Assembly: GCF_039542385.1 (NCBI RefSeq)
Contig: NZ_BAABIA010000005.1
Coordinates: 248,001-312,000 of the forward strand
Reading direction: 5' to 3'
DNA: 64,000 nucleotides
Origin: Prosthecobacter algae
GTDB taxonomy: Bacteria; Verrucomicrobiota; Verrucomicrobiia; Verrucomicrobiales; Verrucomicrobiaceae
This document shows, piece by piece, positions 1 through 8,278 of the stretch. The notes beneath the pieces were generated by a model. It was not told the origin of the DNA. It ran no database searches and worked only from the letters and a program-made list of their open reading frames with translations. Position 1 is the stretch's first letter; each line of letters opens with the position of its first letter. A program made the translations under genes and the position numbers.

Positions 1-483
1 CGATAGACATACAGCAGCGGCTTCACCCGATGCGGAGATTCTTTCAAAAACAGCTCCCACTGCGTGTACAAAACCCAGGTAGTGATGCGAATGATGACGA
101 GTGATGCAGCCCTTGGCGATCTCCTTTAACTCCGCATGCTCCGGCGTTGTCTGCACGATCAGCGGTGAATAAAGCTGCTCCAGAACATAGCCATTTTTCT
201 TCAGCAGCAGGTTGAAGAACTTCTTCACATCATGGCTGACGATGTCCATCTCCAGCCCCTCGATGATGCGGGAATCCTCCACGGTTTCATGCCGGGCATC
301 CAATCCCAACACTTCCTTGAGCGGCAGCACATGCGCACCCCGCAGATCCACATCGGAATCCGGAGACGGAAAGCCATACAAATGCGCCCCGCTGATGGTC
401 GCAAACAGCAAGGGATAAGGCTGCGCCGTGGTGATGCGCTGAAGCCGGGGATCTTGGACTGTGGCGGCAATGGAAGGTGTCAT
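1..483 (-). pseudogene. YcgL-like nucleotidyltransferase, partial and apparently frameshifted
   Basis: Translating back from the ATG at 483 gives a protein with the motif GAHLYG followed by SDVDLRG, the glycine/aspartate signature of the YcgL (COG3541) predicted nucleotidyltransferases. The next gene downstream on the same strand is a paralogue. After residues reading HHYLGF (about position 72) the frame continues as a sequence with no family resemblance. The frame offset by one base gives YTQWELFLKESPHR and then PLLYVYR, which matches how this family continues. I infer a single-base frameshift near position 69. It could be a real mutation or a base-call error. The 3' part lies outside the window, so function cannot be judged. 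Confidence 0.55.
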
Positions 484-496
484 AAAGAAGGGATGG

Positions 497-1417
497 TTAG
501 GCCGCTTTGGAGCGCCTCGCCGAAATCAACAGTTGGTTAGCCGCTTCATAGTCCGGCCTTTCGGGCAGCTTGGTTTCGGCCAGGGCTTGTTCGAATTCGC
601 GGTGTAGGCGCTGTCGCCACGCATCCACCTGTTCCCAGGTGAGTTCACCGCGCTTCACGGCCAGCAGTTCCTCGCGGCGCTCGCCCACATGCACGGGCAC
701 GCGTCCTTCACGCAGGGCTCCCGCTCCGCTCATGAGGAGGCGGAGGAGGTGCATGGCGTGTTTCCAGCGCACCTTTCCTTGGTTGCGCAGGTCCTGCTCG
801 ATCTTTTTGAACTGGCTGAGGGCATAGCCGTTGAAGGTCTGGAAGATCATCTGGGAGAGGAACTTGTCCCGGATCGCCAGTAACTCCTGGGCGATGGGCG
901 TGGCCTTTTCTACCAGGGGGGAATAGAGACACTCGAGGATGTTGGGATTGGCCTTCAGGGCCATGGTGAGAAACTTTTGCAGCTCCCAGTAACAGGCCTG
1001 CTGCTCATTGTCCTCGAACTGCTCGGGTGCGCCATAAAGCGACCAGTGCAGATCTGCCGGGGCAAGGTAGATGCCACGCAGATCCGTGTCTGAGGTTTCA
1101 GTCTCTAGGCCATAGGCCCGCGAGCCGACGATGCAGCGGTAGATGACATGATCCTCCAGCGCAAAGTCCTGCAGGCTGTTGGAGGCGCCCTCCAGGCGAT
1201 CTTTGAAAAGCTTCAGCACCTCCATCTCGGTCGGTTGCAAAGCGGCCTCAAAACCATCGGGAAAACGCACGAGGTAACGCTGCTCCTCACCGCAGGGAGT
1301 CCGCGTGACAATGCCCACAGCCCCGCGCGGATGCACCAGGGCATGATTGCTGCCATGCACGCTGATGAGCGTGACCACCTGCGTGCCGGCGTGGATGTTT
1401 TGGGGCTGGTGAGACAT
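497..1417 (-). CDS. YcgL-like predicted nucleotidyltransferase
   Basis: This 306-residue protein carries the motif GSRAYG followed by SDTDLRG, the nucleotide-binding glycine pair and metal-binding aspartates of the nucleotidyltransferase fold, at about residues 98-113. Helical segments with conserved tryptophans and arginines follow (LECLYSPLV, KHAMHLLRLL), as in the COG3541 family. The first 80 or so residues form an extra region not usual for the family, with a small beta-rich look. The physiological substrate of this family is not established. It lies 13 bases upstream of the frameshifted paralogue and just downstream of a VapC-type toxin gene on the same strand, so the four genes may form one transcription unit. 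Confidence 0.8.
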   Translation of the reverse strand: MSHQPQNIHAGTQVVTLISVHGSNHALVHPRGAVGIVTRTPCGEEQRYLVRFPDGFEAALQPTEMEVLKLFKDRLEGASNSLQDFALEDHVIYRCIVGSRAYGLETETSDTDLRGIYLAPADLHWSLYGAPEQFEDNEQQACYWELQKFLTMALKANPNILECLYSPLVEKATPIAQELLAIRDKFLSQMIFQTFNGYALSQFKKIEQDLRNQGKVRWKHAMHLLRLLMSGAGALREGRVPVHVGERREELLAVKRGELTWEQVDAWRQRLHREFEQALAETKLPERPDYEAANQLLISARRSKAA

Positions 1418-1425
1418 GAATGAAC

Positions 1426-1893
1426 TTAGGCGGAAGAGACCGTCCAGTTCTCCACCTTCAGTCCAGGAATGCGAGTGAATTCACCGGTGTTGTTCGTCAC
1501 CAGCACCGCTTTCAAGGCCATGGCATGGGCGGCAATGAGCTGATCATTTTCACCAATGCTTTTTCCTTTGGATTCCAAGTGATGGCGGATGAAGCCATAA
1601 GCCTCCACACAACCCTCCACCGTCCAGTCAAACGCCTGAAAGGCAGACATCGCCACCCGGGTGGCGGCGGCTTCCTGCTCATAGTCTAGGCTATTGCGAG
1701 CACCAAACTCCAGCTCGGCCAGAGTGATGGCAGAACAAGCTACCGTATGCCCGGCCTTGGACTGCGTACGGCAAGCCGAAAGGATGTTCCGGGCCTGCTG
1801 CACACGCAGCTTCTGGGCCTCAGTCCTGGCGACCCTGATCTTCAGTCCTCTCATCATGTGAATGAGGATGTCTGTATCAAGCAGGTAGATCAT
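1426..1893 (-). CDS. vapC: VapC-type PIN-domain toxin
   Basis: This is a 155-residue PIN-domain ribonuclease, predicted to cleave RNA when not bound by its antitoxin. The acidic PIN residues are visible: LLDTDILIH near the N-terminus (Asp6), the TLAELEFGA segment with a conserved glutamate, and DQLIAAHA followed by LVTNNTGEF near the C-terminus, the last being the usual final PIN strand and helix. The gene begins two bases after the VapB-like gene ends, the standard antitoxin-first order. The length fits the family (about 130-150 residues) and all catalytic acids appear present, so it is probably active. Confidence 0.9.
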   Translation of the reverse strand: MIYLLDTDILIHMMRGLKIRVARTEAQKLRVQQARNILSACRTQSKAGHTVACSAITLAELEFGARNSLDYEQEAAATRVAMSAFQAFDWTVEGCVEAYGFIRHHLESKGKSIGENDQLIAAHAMALKAVLVTNNTGEFTRIPGLKVENWTVSSA

Positions 1894-1895
1894 CT

Positions 1896-2135
1896 TCAGT
1901 CAGACCATTTGCGTTTCTGAGGCGGCTTTTTCTCACGCTTTTCCACGGCTTTCAGAAACTCATCCGAAAGCTGCTGGCAGCCTTCTTCCACACGATCCCA
2001 AGGATCGCGTTCACTGATCAAAATGCCTTCGGAAGTGTGGCGGATATAGACTTCCGGGCCTTTGACACGAAACTCCTTGGGCAGCCGCACGGCCTGGCTG
2101 CGCCCGTTTTGAAAAACTTTGGCGATGGCGGTCAT
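1896..2135 (-). CDS. vapB: VapB-type antitoxin, AbrB/MazE fold
   Basis: This 79-residue protein starts with the swapped-hairpin DNA-binding pattern of VapB antitoxins: AKVFQNGRSQAVRLPKEFR, then a strand ending in GILISER. The C-terminal half is charged and probably disordered until it wraps the toxin. The ATG at 2135 is directly followed upstream by nested palindromes (2136-2171), the expected autoregulatory operator. It is predicted to neutralise the adjacent PIN toxin and, with it, repress their shared promoter. Confidence 0.9.
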   Translation of the reverse strand: MTAIAKVFQNGRSQAVRLPKEFRVKGPEVYIRHTSEGILISERDPWDRVEEGCQQLSDEFLKAVEKREKKPPQKRKWSD

Positions 2136-2171
2136 GCTTGATCTATACCATTTGGTAGCACCAAATCAAGC
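2136..2171. promoter_or_regulatory. Candidate VapBC operator with nested palindromes
   Basis: The 36 bases just upstream of the vapB start hold three nested or overlapping inverted repeats: gcttgat at 2136-2142 with atcaagc at 2165-2171, TACCA-tt-TGGTA at 2146-2157, and atttggt-agc-accaaat at 2150-2166. Such dense symmetry at an AbrB-type antitoxin start is where the VapBC complex normally binds to repress its own transcription. The operator role is inferred from position. Confidence 0.65.
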
Positions 2172-2187
2172 CTCCCATTGCACGCCA

Positions 2188-4164
2188 TCACTTCACCTTG
2201 ATCGGCTGGCGGGCAATCACCTGGTTTTCCTGGGTGGTGTAGCGCAGCTCGAAGTCTCCGGCTTCTTCGGGGGCTTTGATCTCCACCGTGGCGGGGGCAT
2301 CCAGCACGTAGGCGTAGTTCAGGTATTCATTATCTGCCGCGCCGACTTTGGTGATGGTGACAAAGTCTCCCGTGCCTGCGGGGCCCGTCCAGGCGATGCT
2401 GATGGGAGCGTCCTTGGCGACTTCTGCCGGGCCTTTGACGGTGGCCTGCATGGCCGTGAGTTTGATGGGGCGGGTGAACATCACCTTGTTCTGCTGCTCC
2501 TCAGTGATGCGGATCTCCATTTCACCAGTCTTGCGTGGGGCCAAGATTTTCAACGGGTTTACCCCACCATCCAACCGCCGGTAGTCATTATAAGCGCCGG
2601 GCGAGTCACTTTTTTCCACGATGGAGATGTACAGATTTCCCACAGCGGGGGCTTTCCAGCCGATGGCTACCATGGACCCTGCCATGACCGTTTCGGGAGC
2701 TTCCAGTGCCAGCGTGGCGGCCTCCACCTTGAAGGCTTTGCGGGCAAAGGGCTTGATGCTGCCATCGTTGGCATAGCGCATCTCATAGTCACCAGCTTCC
2801 GCTGGGGCATTCATCTGTACGCTGTCGCTGTCGGCAGTGGGGCGTGCATAGATTTTGTATTCGCCATCTTCAGCGCCTGCCTTGACCCAGCCGATCCAGT
2901 CGCCTCTCTGAACGGGGGCTTTGAACTTCACCGTCATCGGTGTGCTGGTGGTGACGGTGGCGGGCACTTCCAGCGTGATTTGCGGCACCTTGACCTCGAA
3001 GGGTTTGGACCGGCCACAGACGACGTTTTGCCCGTCGGCCCCGCGCTGGGTGAAACGCGCTTCATACTTGCCTGGCAGATCTGGGGCGATCATGGCCAGG
3101 GTGGCCTCCTTGCCGATGGCATCGCGGAGATTGGGCAGAGCAGAATCTGGCGCATCCACCGGAGCGATGATGATGAGCTGATCTCCCACGCCATTGGCCC
3201 CGGAGAACATCAGCGCGAACTCCTGCAGCACAGTGATCTCCTCATTCGGGATCTCGATCGCCACCTTTGGCAATTCGGTGACATCCAGCACGAAGGTATT
3301 GTCCGCCGTGCGCGCCACGCCCAGGTCCGTGAATGCACGCCCGGCAGGGGCGACATTCGCCGTGTAGATCCCGGGTGGCAGCTCGCCCGTCCAAGTGCCA
3401 GGCTCCTCGCCTTTGGCGAATTTGACGGGCGATTTGTCCGTGCCTGTGAGGCTGATGTCACCCTCCGGCAGGGGCTCGCCGTTCTTCATGACGCGCACCG
3501 TGACCTTCAGCTTTTCCACCTTCGGCGGAGCGGCGGGGATGGCGACGGTGGTGGCTGTGGCGTTTTTCAGCGCTTCGGCCAGCTTCATCACGCTATCGGC
3601 ATTTTCAATGGGAGCCAAGGTGGCAAACCGGGCCGCCACCGCCTTCGGCAGGCCGATGCCGATGATGCGCACATCGGCATCAATGCCGTTGGACTTCAGT
3701 TTGGCCAAGGCGGCGGTGACATCGCCTCCGCAGGATTCCTCCCCATCGGTAAAAACGATGACCTGTTTCTTGCCCGGTTTCGTGAAGTCATCGGCTGCCG
3801 CATTCAGCGAAATGGCCAGAGGCGTGGCCCCGATGGCGCGGGCTTCTTTGACCAGCTTCAGCATTTCACCCCGCTGAAACCCTTCGATGGGAACGACCAG
3901 GGCGGTGTCCTCACAGGCCCCGGGTTCGCGGTGGGATACTTTGGAACCGTAGAGACGGAGGCCGATGTGCAAATCCTCCTTCTCAGGGGCCGTGGCGATG
4001 AATTCACTGAGCACCTGCTTGGCCGCATCGATGCGGTAGCGGCCATCGGCCAGCTTGTTCCACATGGAGCCGGAGCAGTCGAGGATGAGTTCGACGGAAA
4101 CGGGCTCGGCTTGGAGGCTGAGAGTGGCAAGGCTAAAGCATGCCAGAAGGGAAAGACGGCTCAT
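2188..4164 (-). CDS. Exported von Willebrand factor A protein with repeated beta domains
   Basis: This is a 658-residue protein. A signal peptide covers residues 1-19 (cleavage after LSLQA). A von Willebrand factor A domain spans about 22-200 with a complete metal-ion-dependent adhesion site: Asp29, Ser31 and Ser33 (DCSGS), Thr115 (GATPL) and Asp140 (FTDGEE). The rest is a chain of Ig-like beta domains of about 80-90 residues. Most end in a similar phrase (AGDYEMRY, TGEMEIRI, AGDFELRY), so they are diverged internal repeats. It probably acts outside the inner membrane in adhesion or protein-protein contact. No partner gene is adjacent and no membrane anchor or sorting signal is visible. Confidence 0.8.
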   Translation of the reverse strand: MSRLSLLACFSLATLSLQAEPVSVELILDCSGSMWNKLADGRYRIDAAKQVLSEFIATAPEKEDLHIGLRLYGSKVSHREPGACEDTALVVPIEGFQRGEMLKLVKEARAIGATPLAISLNAAADDFTKPGKKQVIVFTDGEESCGGDVTAALAKLKSNGIDADVRIIGIGLPKAVAARFATLAPIENADSVMKLAEALKNATATTVAIPAAPPKVEKLKVTVRVMKNGEPLPEGDISLTGTDKSPVKFAKGEEPGTWTGELPPGIYTANVAPAGRAFTDLGVARTADNTFVLDVTELPKVAIEIPNEEITVLQEFALMFSGANGVGDQLIIIAPVDAPDSALPNLRDAIGKEATLAMIAPDLPGKYEARFTQRGADGQNVVCGRSKPFEVKVPQITLEVPATVTTSTPMTVKFKAPVQRGDWIGWVKAGAEDGEYKIYARPTADSDSVQMNAPAEAGDYEMRYANDGSIKPFARKAFKVEAATLALEAPETVMAGSMVAIGWKAPAVGNLYISIVEKSDSPGAYNDYRRLDGGVNPLKILAPRKTGEMEIRITEEQQNKVMFTRPIKLTAMQATVKGPAEVAKDAPISIAWTGPAGTGDFVTITKVGAADNEYLNYAYVLDAPATVEIKAPEEAGDFELRYTTQENQVIARQPIKVK

Positions 4165-4525
4165 AAGGATAGTCAGGAAAAGATAGCCTGTTTGAGAAAC
4201 TATTGTTACTCCATCCCTCCATTTTTTGCCTCATTTGGCCTATCCGAGAGCGTTTTTAATTTTTCCAAAATCGAAAAATTTTGCTCTGGATGCTGGCGTC
4301 GAAGCAAAGTTATCTTGCGCTAAATAAGCCTTTTCTTTAACCGTAATAAAGAAGGCTGATTTCACACAGAATCATGCTCTCGCGACGCCCATCCAGACGA
4401 AATTCCTGCCGAATGGCGGACCTTCGACTTTTTCTCCAGGTTGTCTCCGGGCCGCCTGAGAGAAAAAGGGAGGAGGGCATGAAGGCCCTGTCATTTATTG
4501 GGGCCTCGTTTGGGCCGTTCAATCC
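4165..4525. other. Divergent intergenic region, AT-rich, with two hairpins
   Basis: This 361-bp gap separates the minus-strand von Willebrand gene from the plus-strand sigma factor and so should hold both promoters. It is much more AT-rich than the genes around it. Visible structures are a perfect 8-bp inverted repeat (aattttc-type arms at 4258-4265 and 4273-4280) and a weaker hairpin with arms gccttttcttta and taaagaaggc at about 4328-4356. No convincing open reading frame or RNA gene was seen. Confidence 0.45.
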
Positions 4526-5260
4526 ATGAACAAGCCGGACCCATTTTCCCCCGAAGCAACTTGCCCACCTACCCAATGGAGCCTGATCCGGCTGGCGGTG
4601 GATGGCACGGAGGACCAGAGGAAGACCGCGCTGGAGATGATCTGCCGCATTTATTGGCTGCCGCTGTACGCGTTCCTGCGCAGTGCAGGCCGCAGCCATG
4701 AGATGGCGGAGGACATCGTTCAGGAGTTCTTCCTCCGACTGCTGGATGGGCGACTGCTGGCCAGCGCCACCCCGGAGCGGGGACGTTTCCGCTCGCTCAT
4801 CCTCACCGCACTGAAAAACCTGGACCATGACCTGCGGCGAATGGAGCAGACGCAAAAGCGCGGTGGAGGCTGCGAGGTGATGTCGATCGACATGACGGGT
4901 GCGCAGGATTTCTGGCAAAACCAGGAGGCCAGCGAGGCCACGCCTGATCAGGCCTTTGACCGGGCCTGGGCCATGACCCTGATCGACCGCGCCGCCCATC
5001 GGCTGAAGCAACATTTTACTCTCGAGGGGAAGGAGGCCCTCTTTGCCGAGCTGTATCCCCGCATCCTCGGTGAAGAAACCGAGGACGGGTTGGCTGCCGT
5101 GGCGAACCGGCTAGGCATGAGCGCCGCCGCCATCAAGGTGGCCGCCTTTCGCATCCGCCGCCACTACGCTGAAATGCTGCAGGAGGAAGTGCGCCGCACC
5201 GTCATCACTGCGGAGGAGGCCAAGCAGGAGTTGCTGCACCTGAGAACGGCTTTTCGCTGA
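4526..5260 (+). CDS. ECF-like RNA polymerase sigma factor
   Basis: This 244-residue protein resembles the ECF-type sigma factors common in Planctomycetes and Verrucomicrobia. Region 2 covers about residues 25-90 (YAFLRSAGRSHEMAEDIVQEFFLRLL, with the DIVQEFF core that contacts core polymerase). A region 4 helix-turn-helix lies at about 185-220 (LAAVANRLGMSAAAIKVAAFRIRRHY). The spacing between the regions is longer than usual for ECF factors, typical of the large verrucomicrobial subgroup often found near serine/threonine kinases. No kinase or anti-sigma gene is adjacent, so its signal is unknown. The start at 4526 precedes a proline-rich leader typical of the subgroup. Confidence 0.8.
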   Translation: MNKPDPFSPEATCPPTQWSLIRLAVDGTEDQRKTALEMICRIYWLPLYAFLRSAGRSHEMAEDIVQEFFLRLLDGRLLASATPERGRFRSLILTALKNLDHDLRRMEQTQKRGGGCEVMSIDMTGAQDFWQNQEASEATPDQAFDRAWAMTLIDRAAHRLKQHFTLEGKEALFAELYPRILGEETEDGLAAVANRLGMSAAAIKVAAFRIRRHYAEMLQEEVRRTVITAEEAKQELLHLRTAFR

Positions 5261-5264
5261 GTTG

Positions 5265-5308
5265 TATTTGCAAATAACTTGCGCTTAATGAAAGTGCAAC
5301 TTATTTGC
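5265..5308. promoter_or_regulatory. Palindromic candidate metal-regulator operator
   Basis: Between the sigma-factor stop and the COG0523 start lie gcaaataacttgc (5270-5282) and gcaacttatttgc (5296-5308). These 13-base arms are inverted repeats except at one base. The first arm overlaps a perfect 12-base palindrome TATTTGCAAATA (5265-5276), and the second overlaps AAGT-gca-ACTT (5292-5302). The second arm ends three bases before the ATG at 5312. COG0523 genes are commonly repressed by Fur/Zur-family regulators that bind such AT-rich palindromes. The link to Zur is inferred, since the sequence does not match an E. coli-type Zur box exactly. Confidence 0.5.
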
Positions 5309-5311
5309 CTT

Positions 5312-6532
5312 ATGATCACTCCACCCCCTTCGCGTCTCCCTGTCACCGTTCTCTCGGGTTTTCTCGGTGCGGGCAAGACCACGCTGCTGAACCACATCCT
5401 GCGCAACCGCGCGGGCCAAAAGGTGGCCGTGATCGTCAATGACATGAGCGAGGTGAATGTGGACGCCCTGCTCATCCAATCTGGCGACGCCCAACTGAGC
5501 CGCTCCGAGGAAAAAATGGTGGAGATGAGCAATGGCTGCATCTGCTGCACCCTGCGGGAGGACCTGATGCTGGAGGTGGGCAAACTGGCGCGGGAAGGCC
5601 GGTTCGATGCCCTGGTGATCGAGTCCACCGGCGTGTCTGAGCCGATGCCTGTGGCGGAGACCTTCACCTTCGAGGATGAAAGCGGCCATTCCCTCTCCGA
5701 CCTCGCGCAACTGGACACCCTGGTCACCGTGGTGGATGCGCGGAACTTCCTGAACGACTACCACAGCACGGAAGACCTGCAGGACCGAGGCCAAGGAATG
5801 AGCGAGGAGGATGGGCGCACTCTCGCCCACCTGCTGACGGACCAGATCGAGTTCGCCAATGTCATCCTCATCAACAAAACCGACAGCGTGGAACCGGAGA
5901 CGGTGGAGGAGATCCGGGGCATCATTTATGCCCTCAACCCCAAAGCCAAGGTCCACCTGACCCGGAACTCCGAAGTGCCGCTGGAACAAGTGCTGCACAC
6001 CGGCCTCTTTGACATGCAGGAGGCGGAGCAAAGCCAGGGCTGGCTGGACTCCCTCCAAGGCCACACGCCAGAGACGGAGGAATATGGCATCAGCAGCTTT
6101 GTTTTCCGTGCCCACCGCCCCTTTCACCCGCAGCGTTTTCATGACCATCTCAAAACTTCCTGGGAAGGGGTGGTGCGTGCGAAAGGCCTTTTTTGGCTGG
6201 CCACCCGGATGGAGCTGGCGGGCTTTGTTTCCCAGGCCGGTGTGCTGCGGGATACGCGTGCCCTGGGCTTTTTCTGGTCGGCGGTCGACAAGAGTGAGTG
6301 GCCCACAGACAAGGCCAGCCTATCGGAAATCCAGGCCAACAGCCGCGAACCCTACGGCGACCGCCGCCAAGAGATCGTGATCATCGGTCGGCACATGGAT
6401 CAGAAATCCTTGGTGTCCGGATTGGAGGCCTGCCTGCTGACCGAAGAGGAATACGAGGCTGGTCCGGCCTTCTGGCAATCCCTTCCTGACCCATTTCCTC
6501 AATGGATGCCCAGCCCGGAGGAAAGTCCGTGA
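5312..6532 (+). CDS. COG0523 GTPase, zinc metallochaperone-like (YciC/ZagA type)
   Basis: This is a G3E-family GTPase predicted to deliver a metal, probably zinc, to client proteins. From the ATG at 5312 it has 406 residues. A Walker A loop GFLGAGKTT lies at 16-24, the CICC metal-binding motif at 76-79, the switch motif ESTGVSEP near 104-111 and the guanine-specificity motif NKTD at 188-191. The CobW C-terminal domain contains [13 protein letters not shown], typical of the YciC/ZagA subgroup. An upstream in-frame ATG at 5279 would put the start inside the candidate operator, so I prefer 5312. The gene overlaps the next COG0523 gene by four bases. Zinc-starvation control is inferred from the family and the palindromic leader. 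Confidence 0.88.
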   Translation: MITPPPSRLPVTVLSGFLGAGKTTLLNHILRNRAGQKVAVIVNDMSEVNVDALLIQSGDAQLSRSEEKMVEMSNGCICCTLREDLMLEVGKLAREGRFDALVIESTGVSEPMPVAETFTFEDESGHSLSDLAQLDTLVTVVDARNFLNDYHSTEDLQDRGQGMSEEDGRTLAHLLTDQIEFANVILINKTDSVEPETVEEIRGIIYALNPKAKVHLTRNSEVPLEQVLHTGLFDMQEAEQSQGWLDSLQGHTPETEEYGISSFVFRAHRPFHPQRFHDHLKTSWEGVVRAKGLFWLATRMELAGFVSQAGVLRDTRALGFFWSAVDKSEWPTDKASLSEIQANSREPYGDRRQEIVIIGRHMDQKSLVSGLEACLLTEEEYEAGPAFWQSLPDPFPQWMPSPEESP

Positions 6533-7506
6533 GCCGCATCCCTCTCGTCCTCATCACAGGCTTCCTGGGGGCTGGCAAAACGACTTTTCTGCGAGCCCTG
6601 ATGACGGCCCTCCAGGCACGCAAAACCGGCTTCAGCGTGGTGGTGAATGATTTCGAGAATGCCGAGGTGGATGCCACGCGGCTGCGTTCCTCTGACGCGA
6701 CCGTCACGGCCATCAACGGCTCCTGCGTCTGCTGTTCCTCACTCCATGAATTCATGGCGGTGCTAGGTGATATCGAAGTGCCGCGGGGTGGCGTTTTGCT
6801 GGTGGAGGTCAATGGAGCCTCCGATGTAATGTCGCTCATCGCCGCGATCACCGCCCGCCATGAATGCCGCCGCTTCACCTCCCCGCTGCAGGTGACCGTG
6901 GCCGACGCCCAGCGCTGGCAGAAACGCAGCCCGCAAGATGAACTGGAACGTGAGCAGGTGCAGACTGCCACGCACAGCGTGATCACCCATGTGGAAGAGG
7001 TGAACGAGGAGCGGCTGGCACAGGTGCGGGCAGCAGTGAAGGAGCTGAGCCCACGCGCGGTGGAGTGCAGCGCAGAAAGCCTGGCGGACTACCTGCGGCT
7101 GGTCGCTGCCACAACCCGTTTAGGTAGGCAGGATGTGCCGAAAAAGGCGGCCCTGCTGCAGCCAGCCATGCACCGCCACCATCATGAGGGGGAACGGGCC
7201 TTTACCTCCATGCGAGTGGACCTTCCATTTGTGGTGAGACGTGCCGACCTGGAGCAGACCCTACGAGAGCTGCCGGAGGAAGTCGTGCGGGTCAAAGGGC
7301 TCTGCCGCCTCGCCGAGATTCCCACCGTGCCGCTGTCATTCCAGCACGTGCGCCCGCAGGCGGAGACGTGGTTTTTGCCCCTGCTGGGCACCCAGGGCAT
7401 CGTGCCCACGGGCGTCATCATTGGCGTCGGTCTACCTGCCGGAGAGATCTCGGCCCAGTTCCAGCGTCTGCCTGCGGCGGATCTTCTGCCAGATTACCAG
7501 CCGTGA
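6529..7506 (+). CDS. Second COG0523-family GTPase-like protein
   Basis: I place the start at the GTG at 6529, which overlaps the previous stop (GTGA) and has a ggagga ribosome-binding site about 6 bases upstream. An ATG at 6502 is an alternative. The protein has about 325 residues, with Walker [10 protein letters not shown] at 11-19 and the metal motif CVCC at 66-69. A histidine cluster HRHHH at 215-219 probably binds metal. The place of the guanine-specificity NKxD motif reads ITHVEE, so nucleotide preference may have changed. The C-terminal domain is CobW-like. Tandem COG0523 pairs in one operon suggest two clients, or a storage and a delivery partner, for the same metal. That division of work is inference. 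Confidence 0.82.
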   Translation: MSRIPLVLITGFLGAGKTTFLRALMTALQARKTGFSVVVNDFENAEVDATRLRSSDATVTAINGSCVCCSSLHEFMAVLGDIEVPRGGVLLVEVNGASDVMSLIAAITARHECRRFTSPLQVTVADAQRWQKRSPQDELEREQVQTATHSVITHVEEVNEERLAQVRAAVKELSPRAVECSAESLADYLRLVAATTRLGRQDVPKKAALLQPAMHRHHHEGERAFTSMRVDLPFVVRRADLEQTLRELPEEVVRVKGLCRLAEIPTVPLSFQHVRPQAETWFLPLLGTQGIVPTGVIIGVGLPAGEISAQFQRLPAADLLPDYQP

Positions 7507-7562
7507 GGGAACCGCAGCCCCGGACTTGCCAGAGGCGGAGGAATGGCTGAAAAACAGTCCGC

Positions 7563-8102
7563 ATGAGTGAATCCCGCCCCAGCGATTCCCCCCATCCTGA
7601 AAACCGCAAACCCGCACGCCAGCGCCCCGCACGACCCGAAGACTCTGTGCCCGAGTCCGCGAGCCGGGCCATCCCGAGCGAGCGGGCGCTAGAACGCCTC
7701 ATCCAAGGCCAGGAGAAGCCTGACCTGAAGCAGATCCAAACCGTGGTGGGCAAGCTGCAAACGGTGATTGCCGACTACCTCGACAGCGGCAAGCCCCTCC
7801 AAATCACCCTTTCCGCCTTCGAGATTCTCAGCGCCCTGGAGGCCGCCATCCAGGAAGCCGACGGGCGGCCCAGCCCCTGGCCCGACGGGGCCGATGCCCG
7901 CACTTTCTTCATCCACGGGCTCTACGACGAGATCATCCAGCAGCCCAGCAACATCTTCGAGACCCGGCTGTTCCCGGATGGCAGTGAACGTTATGTGCCG
8001 GTGAGCCGGGCTGTCTGGAAAGCCTGCTTGGAAAAGCTGCGGGGCGGCATTGTCGAAAAGGGCCTGTCGCTCGCCCAGAAGCGGGGCCGCCCAGGTGCTT
8101 GA
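7563..8102 (+). CDS. Hypothetical protein in the COG0523 operon
   Basis: This 179-residue protein is not recognised. The first 45 residues are rich in Pro, Arg and Ser and look disordered. The rest is soluble and mixed helical, with phrases such as ARTFFIHGLYDEIIQQPSN and YVPVSRAVWKACLEKL. There is no signal peptide, membrane segment or cysteine/histidine metal site. It follows the second COG0523 gene after 56 bases on the same strand, so cotranscription is likely and a link to metal homeostasis is possible but unproven. Confidence 0.6.
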   Translation: MSESRPSDSPHPENRKPARQRPARPEDSVPESASRAIPSERALERLIQGQEKPDLKQIQTVVGKLQTVIADYLDSGKPLQITLSAFEILSALEAAIQEADGRPSPWPDGADARTFFIHGLYDEIIQQPSNIFETRLFPDGSERYVPVSRAVWKACLEKLRGGIVEKGLSLAQKRGRPGA

Positions 8103-8114
8103 GATCGACAGAGG

Positions 8115-8201
8115 TCAGAGATTCATGCAGTCGGCAGCGCCCCAGGGCTCCAGGTTTTGCAACTTTTTGTTAGCCAGGACAGCGTAGCAATCCGGCAAAC
8201 C
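8115..8201 (-). pseudogene. C-terminal remnant of an esterase-like hydrolase gene
   Basis: Read on the minus strand, these bases encode LPDCYAVLANKKLQNLEPW and a few more residues before a TGA at 8115-8117. The last residues of the intact hydrolase at 12900-15008 read LPDCYDALGFKKLRNMSPW, and its tail aligns almost codon for codon, stop included. The two share 17 identical bases (cgtagcaatccggcaaa). No upstream coding part is present: after 8201 the sequence changes to a different gene remnant. It is a decayed fragment of a paralogue. Confidence 0.75.
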
Positions 8202-8278
8202 AACCAGGCCAGCTTGGCGGAAATCCAGGCGCGCAGCCGCGAACCTTACGGTGACGATCGTGATCATCGGTCGGCACC
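8200..8278 (+). pseudogene. Remnant of a COG0523 GTPase gene 3' region
   Basis: The plus strand encodes NQASLAEIQARSREPYGD, matching [17 protein letters not shown] in the intact COG0523 gene (DNA at about 6310-6400). The match continues at DNA level into gatcgtgatcatcggtcggcac after an 11-base deletion that breaks the frame. The fragment abuts the minus-strand hydrolase remnant. It also supplies the stop codon and last residues of the neighbouring NHL-repeat gene, which terminates at 8264. Confidence 0.75.

Noticed and set aside
2119-4323. A 734-codon open frame on the plus strand opposite the von Willebrand gene
   Set aside because: It is the mirror of a GC-rich coding gene. Its protein is rich in His, Gly and Asp with no domain, while the minus-strand product has a signal peptide and a full metal site.
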